11,245 nt of DNA, taken from assembly GCA_021819025.1 (NCBI GenBank), contig JAKASN010000019.1, positions 1-11,245 on the forward strand, read 5' to 3'. Shown here piece after piece: positions 7,472 to 11,245 of this stretch; positions within the stretch are counted from its first letter, which is position 1; every line of letters begins with the position of its first letter. The DNA is from Actinomycetes bacterium (GTDB taxonomy: Bacteria > Actinomycetota > Acidimicrobiia > Acidimicrobiales > Acidimicrobiaceae). Below the pieces are notes generated by a model, which saw only the letters and a program-made list of their open reading frames with translations, had not been told where the DNA came from and made no database searches. Position numbers and translations under genes: made by a program.

Positions 7472-7998
7472 ACGATGTAGACCTTCGCACTGATATACCA
7501 AGTTGGGGACGCACAAGCCCAATCTCCATTTTCCCAAATTACGCATGGCATGTTGACTGCTGCGGAGTAGTCGGCAAAAAAAGTGTAGGACCAGCCAGTG
7601 CTGAAAAATCCAGTCGGCGAATTCAAGTATTGCTGCATGTAGTTCTCCGACTTGACGATTCGTTCGTTTCTGTTCAGGTCAAGGCCATCAATCCTCAAAA
7701 AGCTGAAGTTGCCGCTGTACGACCTAAACGACACCAGCGCCTGCTTTGCTTCGGTCCAGTCATTCACATTGACAGTGACGCAGAACTGTGCCCAGTCGCC
7801 TTTGGCAGAGATGAGGTTATAGCAGCTTGTTCCCGCCCAAAGCAAAGGGGATGCAACTGAGGTTGGTGTGGCATTGTGACTGGAGTCCAGGACACCGGCA
7901 GAAGCAGAAATTGGTAGTAGCAGGGCACCCGACGCGATGGCCAACGATGTTATCAGCGAATACGTGATACGAGTCAGTACCTTTTGCAGAAGCCTCAT
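7468..7998 (-). CDS. Sec-secreted four-cysteine protein of unknown function
   Basis: The 176-residue product begins with a textbook Sec signal peptide: basic MRLLQKVLTR, a hydrophobic core (about 13-30) and the signal peptidase I site ASA before Gly35. There is no lipobox and no twin-arginine motif. The mature part (about 142 residues) has cysteines at 59, 73, 152 and 162, enough for two disulfides, and is rich in W, Y, F, N and S, suggesting a compact beta-rich exported domain. The ATG at 7998 is preferred over one 11 codons upstream because CGGAG lies five bases before it and the signal peptide then starts properly. I recognise no enzyme motif. It overlaps the next gene by ATGA, so the two are co-translated and probably work together. 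Confidence 0.7.
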   Translation of the reverse strand: MRLLQKVLTRITYSLITSLAIASGALLLPISASAGVLDSSHNATPTSVASPLLWAGTSCYNLISAKGDWAQFCVTVNVNDWTEAKQALVSFRSYSGNFSFLRIDGLDLNRNERIVKSENYMQQYLNSPTGFFSTGWSYTFFADYSAAVNMPCVIWENGDWACASPTWYISAKVYIV

Positions 7999-8079
7999 TG
8001 TCACTCCGATCCGATGGTCGCGATCACCCAAGTTCAGGTGAAACCAATATGAAAACTATCAGAGTGCAATGATCTAAGA

Positions 8080-8090
8080 GAGAAATTCTC
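8080..8090. promoter_or_regulatory. Short palindrome upstream of the secreted-protein gene pair
   Basis: GAGAA-A-TTCTC is a perfect 5-base inverted repeat in AT-rich sequence, 82 bases before the preferred start at 7998. It could be an operator, and a TTGAGA hexamer on the - strand overlaps it. No well-spaced -10 element is obvious. Confidence 0.25.
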
Positions 8091-8474
8091 AAGATAATTT
8101 AAGAGTTGCTCGCTACCTGGACTTCCGAGAAATCATGGATCACTATATTTCCGGAAAATACCTACTGATAATGCTCGGCGGACGGTTAGGTGGCAAGCTG
8201 CGTATGCTTTGCGGATATTGTAATGTTTCCAAACAGGATGACACATCATTCAGCGTCGGGGCCAGCGGGCACTCGGGAAACTAGAAGTTCGCGCGGACGC
8301 TGGCGCTGCTCGCTGAATTCTCGCGACATACTCTGCTTATCAATTTTATGCCTTGCATTAGGAGGGGTTTGATGGGTATCCCCATGTCGATGCGATAATT
8401 GACTAAAAGCGCGTAAGAAGGCATGGGCCGCGCGCAGACTTCGATATTGCGTGCATCGAAGTTAGAGACGCTAC

Positions 8475-8552
8475 GTGCGGATGGCTACTTGGCATTCCGA
8501 GGCTTACCTCCAGCAGTTCTATGGCTCGTTTGGCTTCGCAGTATCCGACCAC
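8475..8552 (+). pseudogene. Possible fragment of a GNAT (ElaA-like) acetyltransferase C-terminus
   Basis: In this frame the translation reads HSEAYLQQFYGSFGFAVS. It resembles the conserved end of ElaA-family N-acetyltransferases, where a histidine or glutamine, AxL, an FY pair and FGF precede a D-G-I-P-H motif. That closing motif is not found, a stop lies four codons before the fragment, and neither flank continues the similarity. It is therefore a small remnant at best, and chance resemblance is quite possible. Confidence 0.25.
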
Positions 8553-8827
8553 TGTAAAATGGGGCGGGTTTTTTCGCTGCGTAATGCGATGGCGCTGAAA
8601 CAGAGACATAGGTTCCCAATTGTGTCGGCGAGCTGGAGTGGCTCTTCTGCGTCGTCATATCGTGTAATCAGCTGAGACGCATTGTCATGGTGTGGCGGAT
8701 TGACTGGTTACAGGTGTAGGAGCACTCGGTCAGCCCAATGCAATACTGATGGCTAGTGCAACGACGAGTATGTGGTTTGGTATTTGTCCCGCACCTATGC
8801 TGCGGTCACGTCCTCAGGAGTTCTCCT

Positions 8828-9317
8828 TCAAGATCGCCCGGGCCTTTTGTTGAGTGGCGGTTTCGGCGCGACCCCTCTCTTATCGCGGAGCCGAGCGGTA
8901 AGCTCGATCTCGACCGCAATGCCAAAAAGGTAGCTGCTGCACAAGGCCTACGGCATTGCGCGTGTGTCGTCCAGCCTCTGCGAAAACTTCTACGAGCAGC
9001 CCTGAACGGCCGTCGATCACAGCTGGGGTCCGGTCGAATCCCGGTGCGACATTGACGATTCCAAATACATTGATGAATCTCTGAATGCGATCGAGGTCTC
9101 TATGCTCTGCTTGCAAGCTGGCAAGTACTGGGAGGGCGGTGATATGCGCGGCGTGTTTTCCTTCGGCCAAGCTGAGATCGTCACCGCCCTTTCCTCGGAT
9201 TGCCTGCTCCCCATTCATCGGGCCATTTCCGCCAAGATAGGCGATGCCGTTGTCGATGACACATCTCAAGTGGTTGGCGGCTGGCGGGAATAGTGGGGCA
9301 AAGACGATTCCGAGAGC
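8828..9317 (-). pseudogene. RidA/YjgF/YER057c/UK114-family pseudogene
   Basis: Read on the - strand from 9317, the frame begins ALGIVFAPLFPPAANHLR and continues with IAYLGGNGPM, ITALPVLASLQAEHRDLDRI, FGIVNVAPGF, PAVIDGRSGLLVEVFAEAGR and RNAVGLVQQLP. This is the conserved path of an imine/enamine deaminase-like RidA protein, nearly full length (about 150 residues). Two defects are visible. An in-frame TAG at 9318-9320 directly precedes it, with no start codon until residue 17. A one-base length error in the five-A run at 8924-8928 breaks the C-terminus. Removing one base restores LPFGIAVEIELTAR, the normal ending, and the frame then runs to a TGA at 8828-8830. It lies in the same orientation as the ligase upstream, suggesting a former shared operon. 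The frameshift alone could be a sequencing error; the missing start argues for real decay. Confidence 0.7.
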
Positions 9318-9554
9318 CTAGAGACCTCCAGCGAGCTTGCCAAATGCTACCTCGCCCCCAGCCGGTGTAATTGGAGCATCGATCGAGATATCGGCGTTGA
9401 TGACGAGGCGATCTCATTGCACAGCGGTGAGTTTCACGCTTCGTTGGGTTCGCAGTGGTGGCGCAATCACCATGGCGCGTGCAAGCGCCGCAGTTCTCTG
9501 CCGCTCATCTTGGTTGTCGAGGTAGCTCGGATCGACCGAGATTGACTTGCGGAG
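9318..9554 (-). pseudogene. Probable remnant of a GMC-family oxidoreductase C-terminus
   Basis: Directly after the ligase stop and in the same frame, the - strand reads SISVDPSYLDNQDER, then AALARAMVIAPPLR. This recalls the GMC C-terminal domain pattern (I-x-x-DP-x-YL ... A-x-x-IA-x-x-PxL). A TGA interrupts at 9414-9416. After it, RLVINADISI and DAPITPAGGEVAFGKLAGGL could be what remains of the closing L-x-V-x-DAS ... NTNAP ... GEKAA segment, shortened by deletion, before the TAG at 9318-9320. The roughly 60 residues normally between these blocks, and the whole FAD-binding domain, are absent. Only about 75 residues survive. The family call is tentative; the broken state is clear. Confidence 0.38.
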
Positions 9555-11027
9555 CTAGTCTCTTTCGCGCAGAGGCCCCTTGATGATCTTTCCCACCGAA
9601 TTCTTCGGCAGTTGTGCTTCGATGAAGATTGCGCTCGGCACTTTGTAGCGCGCCAGCGAGGTTTCACAGTATTGCAGAAGTTCAGCTTCGCTGATTGATG
9701 CGCCATCTTTGAGCGCGACGTAGGCGACCACTACTTCGCCGAGGCGCGAGTCGGGCTTTCCCACCACTGCGGCTTCGAGCACCGCCGGGTGCGAGTAGAG
9801 GACGTTTTCAATTTCTTTGGGGTAGATGTTCTCACCGCCGCGAATGATCATATCCTTGAGGCGATCCACCAGTACCAGGTAGTGGTCGGGATCGAAGAAT
9901 CCAATGTCTCCGGTGTGCAGGACACCTCCGCGCAGCGCCGCAGCGCTTTCGGCGGGGCGATTCCAATAGCCGCGCATAACGGTTGGGCCCCCGATGACGA
10001 CCTCGCCAGGTTCGCCCTGGGGAAGCTCGTCGCCATTTTCATCTACCACCGCCACGGTCTGGCCCGGAAGCGCCAGGCCAACCGTGCCTGGCTTGTGGAG
10101 GCCATGTAACGGGTTGAGTGTAGACGCTACGGTTGCCTCCGAGAGTCCATATCCCTCGACAATGGGGACGCCATAGCGGGTCTCAAATGCTGTGATCATC
10201 CCAGCTGGCATCGGAGCCGCGCCACAGATGACAAATCTCAGACTGGAGGTATCCGCGCTCGTCTCAGGCGGCAATGCCGTGAGCATGTTATACATCGTGG
10301 GCACCGCCGAGAAATAACTTGGCCGTTCAGCTTCTACGGTTCCCCAGAATTGCTTGGGATCGAACCTCGGGGCAATCGCCACCGATCCATTGGCCCAAAG
10401 GGGCGAGATGGTGCCCGCGATAAGGCCATTGGCATGAAAGAGTGGCAGCACGAGGAGACTGGTGTCGCTTGCGGTGAGCTCGAGAGCTGCGATCATCGAC
10501 TCGCACATCGCCGCGATGTTGGCGTGATCGATCATGACGCCCTTGGGTTTGCCGGTGGTGCCGCTGGTGTAGATCAACAAAGCGAGTTGAGAATCATCAA
10601 GATGGGATGTGGTCACTGTGGTATCGGGTTCACCGGAGGCGAAATCGTCGGCAAAGATTGTCGTTGTTGTCGCCGTCGCGGCGCGCCCAGCGGTGTCGGG
10701 ATCGACCAAGACCACTTTGGCGGCCGAATCGGTAATTTGATAGCTGGCCTCAGGGGCGGTAAGGGCGGGGTTGATGGGCGTCACCGCAGCCCCAAGTCGC
10801 CATGCGGAAAACAGCGCGATGATCATCTCGGCCCGGTTCGGCAACATCACCGCGGCGATATCGCCTCGCTTTATCCCGTGGCGGGCCAAGTTGGCGGCGC
10901 CAGCGCTGACCGCAGCCGCAAACTGGGCGTTGCTAAAGGTGCCATTGATCGCGCTGAGGCACTTCCCATCGGGATCTTGGCGGGCGCGAAATTCGGGTAA
11001 CTCAACCAAAGGAACTCTTGGAGGCAT
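9555..11027 (-). CDS. Class I adenylate-forming acyl-CoA ligase (FadD-like)
   Basis: The 490-residue protein is a complete acyl/aryl-CoA synthetase: it activates a carboxylic acid with ATP to the acyl-adenylate, then transfers it to CoA. Motifs are in place: P-loop YTSGTTGKPKG (153-163), A4/A5 region ICGAAPMP and EGYGLSEA (291-298), HTGD (371-374), hinge DRLKDMIIRGGENIYP (388-403) and the catalytic lysine in NSVGK (Lys480). Length and ending (GPLRERD) are typical, so it looks functional. The substrate cannot be read from the sequence; a medium-chain fatty or aromatic acid is usual for this group. It is cytosolic, with no signal peptide. The ATG at 11027-11025 is supported by the family N-terminus, although the upstream Shine-Dalgarno is weak. 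Downstream lie GMC- and RidA-like remnants in the same orientation, and upstream a divergent hydantoinase gene, suggesting a small catabolic cluster. Confidence 0.92.
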   Translation of the reverse strand: MPPRVPLVELPEFRARQDPDGKCLSAINGTFSNAQFAAAVSAGAANLARHGIKRGDIAAVMLPNRAEMIIALFSAWRLGAAVTPINPALTAPEASYQITDSAAKVVLVDPDTAGRAATATTTTIFADDFASGEPDTTVTTSHLDDSQLALLIYTSGTTGKPKGVMIDHANIAAMCESMIAALELTASDTSLLVLPLFHANGLIAGTISPLWANGSVAIAPRFDPKQFWGTVEAERPSYFSAVPTMYNMLTALPPETSADTSSLRFVICGAAPMPAGMITAFETRYGVPIVEGYGLSEATVASTLNPLHGLHKPGTVGLALPGQTVAVVDENGDELPQGEPGEVVIGGPTVMRGYWNRPAESAAALRGGVLHTGDIGFFDPDHYLVLVDRLKDMIIRGGENIYPKEIENVLYSHPAVLEAAVVGKPDSRLGEVVVAYVALKDGASISEAELLQYCETSLARYKVPSAIFIEAQLPKNSVGKIIKGPLRERD

Positions 11028-11192
11028 AATCGACCAGGTTAGGCCACCGAGAGGCTCCGGTCTATGTTCTCAGAGACCAAAAGTCTTCCGAAATTTCGTG
11101 TGGCGGAGCCAATGCCCAAGGGTGTGACCGATGTTACATTTCTTGACGCGACCCAATCACAGCTCGCTCGGTGATATGAGGAATGGAGAGCC
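11028..11192. promoter_or_regulatory. Divergent promoter region between the ligase and hydantoinase genes
   Basis: These 165 bp separate two divergently read genes and must hold both promoters. An inverted repeat GGTCT (11059-11063) / AGACC (11074-11078) with a 10-base centre lies 32 bases before the ligase start and could be a regulator site. For the right-hand gene, GGAG at 11185-11188 sits four bases before the ATG. No confident -35/-10 pair stands out. Confidence 0.4.
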
Positions 11193-11245
11193 ATGGGCAA
11201 GCGCCTGATAAATATCGACAATGGTGGAACTCTGACCGACGTTTG
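11193..11245 (+). CDS. Hydantoinase/oxoprolinase A-family protein, N-terminal fragment
   Basis: Only 17 codons lie in the window. The translation MGKRLINIDNGGTLTDV matches the conserved first strand and phosphate-binding turn of hydantoinase A / 5-oxoprolinase / acetone carboxylase beta-like ATPases (I-D-x-GGTxTDV). GGAG lies four bases before the ATG. These ATP-dependent enzymes act on cyclic amides or carboxylate ketones; which applies here cannot be told from the fragment. The Asn in DNGG in place of the commoner DIGG or DVGG is a variant I recall from an actinobacterial subgroup. The gene continues past the right edge. Confidence 0.72.
   Translation, partial: MGKRLINIDNGGTLTDV

Larger units (their letters stand above)
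7999..8827. other. Stretch of about 830 bp without an intact gene
   Basis: The left end is the upstream region of the secreted-protein gene and includes the palindrome at 8080-8090. The rest has only short open frames on both strands with no steady codon bias. One of them (8475-8552) recalls an acetyltransferase end and is listed separately. I see no tRNA, rRNA, transposase or direct-repeat array. Next to two recognisable pseudogenes it is best read as decayed DNA. Confidence 0.5.

Noticed and set aside
9102..9293. Plus-strand 63-codon frame opposite the RidA remnant
   Set aside because: The - strand carries clear RidA similarity across this span, and this frame shows none.
10350..11000. Plus-strand 216-codon frame opposite the acyl-CoA ligase
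   Set aside because: It is antisense to a gene with complete adenylate-forming motifs. The Gly/Arg/His-rich composition is typical of a shadow frame in GC-rich DNA.
1..11245. CRISPR arrays, tRNA or rRNA genes, insertion sequences
   Set aside because: I saw no regularly spaced repeats, cloverleaf-like segments, rRNA signatures, transposase motifs or paired terminal inverted repeats on reading through both strands.

Overview
The window looks like accessory DNA from a bacterium, most likely an actinobacterium, joined on the right to ordinary metabolic genes. The taxon is an inference. It rests on mixed-to-high GC, GTG starts, protein families common in Mycobacteriales and related groups (a DUF1998-type defence helicase, an Eco57I-type methylase, a FadD-like ligase, a GMC oxidoreductase, a hydantoinase A), and no strong contrary signal. 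By eye, the acyl-CoA ligase at 9555-11027 is richer in G/C at third codon positions than the genes at 1828-7998. That fits a transferred island beside resident DNA.

Left part (1-6502, + strand): a damaged DISARM/BREX-like defence locus. The first reading frame (3-1463) is a chimera. About 265 residues of a DEAD/DEAH-box helicase run in frame into about 210 residues of the C-terminus of an N6-adenine DNA methyltransferase. Helicase domain 2 and the methyltransferase catalytic domain are both absent. After a 364-bp gap with its own possible promoter comes an intact, tightly coupled three-gene operon: a 1000-residue SNF2/RapA-like helicase (DrmD-like), an ATPase-domain-only Hsp70 (YegD-like) whose GTG start overlaps the helicase stop, and a small charged unknown protein whose start overlaps or abuts the hsp70 stop. 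An Hsp70-like ATPase coupled to a defence-type SNF2 helicase and methylase is the most unusual combination here and may be an undescribed system or system variant.

Middle part (6503-8031): a convergent intergenic stretch with hairpins, one carrying a cUUCGg tetraloop, followed by a minus-strand gene pair of unknown function. The first gene makes a Sec-exported four-cysteine protein. The second overlaps it by ATGA and makes a soluble beta-rich protein, possibly LolA-like at its end.

Right part (8032-11245): about 800 bp with no intact gene and a faint acetyltransferase-like fragment. Next come two minus-strand gene remnants in one reading frame: a RidA/YjgF-family pseudogene with a one-base homopolymer frameshift and a likely GMC-oxidoreductase C-terminal remnant. 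They lie directly downstream of an intact acyl-CoA ligase gene, divergent from the first codons of a hydantoinase/oxoprolinase A-family gene that runs off the window. This end looks like a catabolic cluster that is partly decaying where the island adjoins it.
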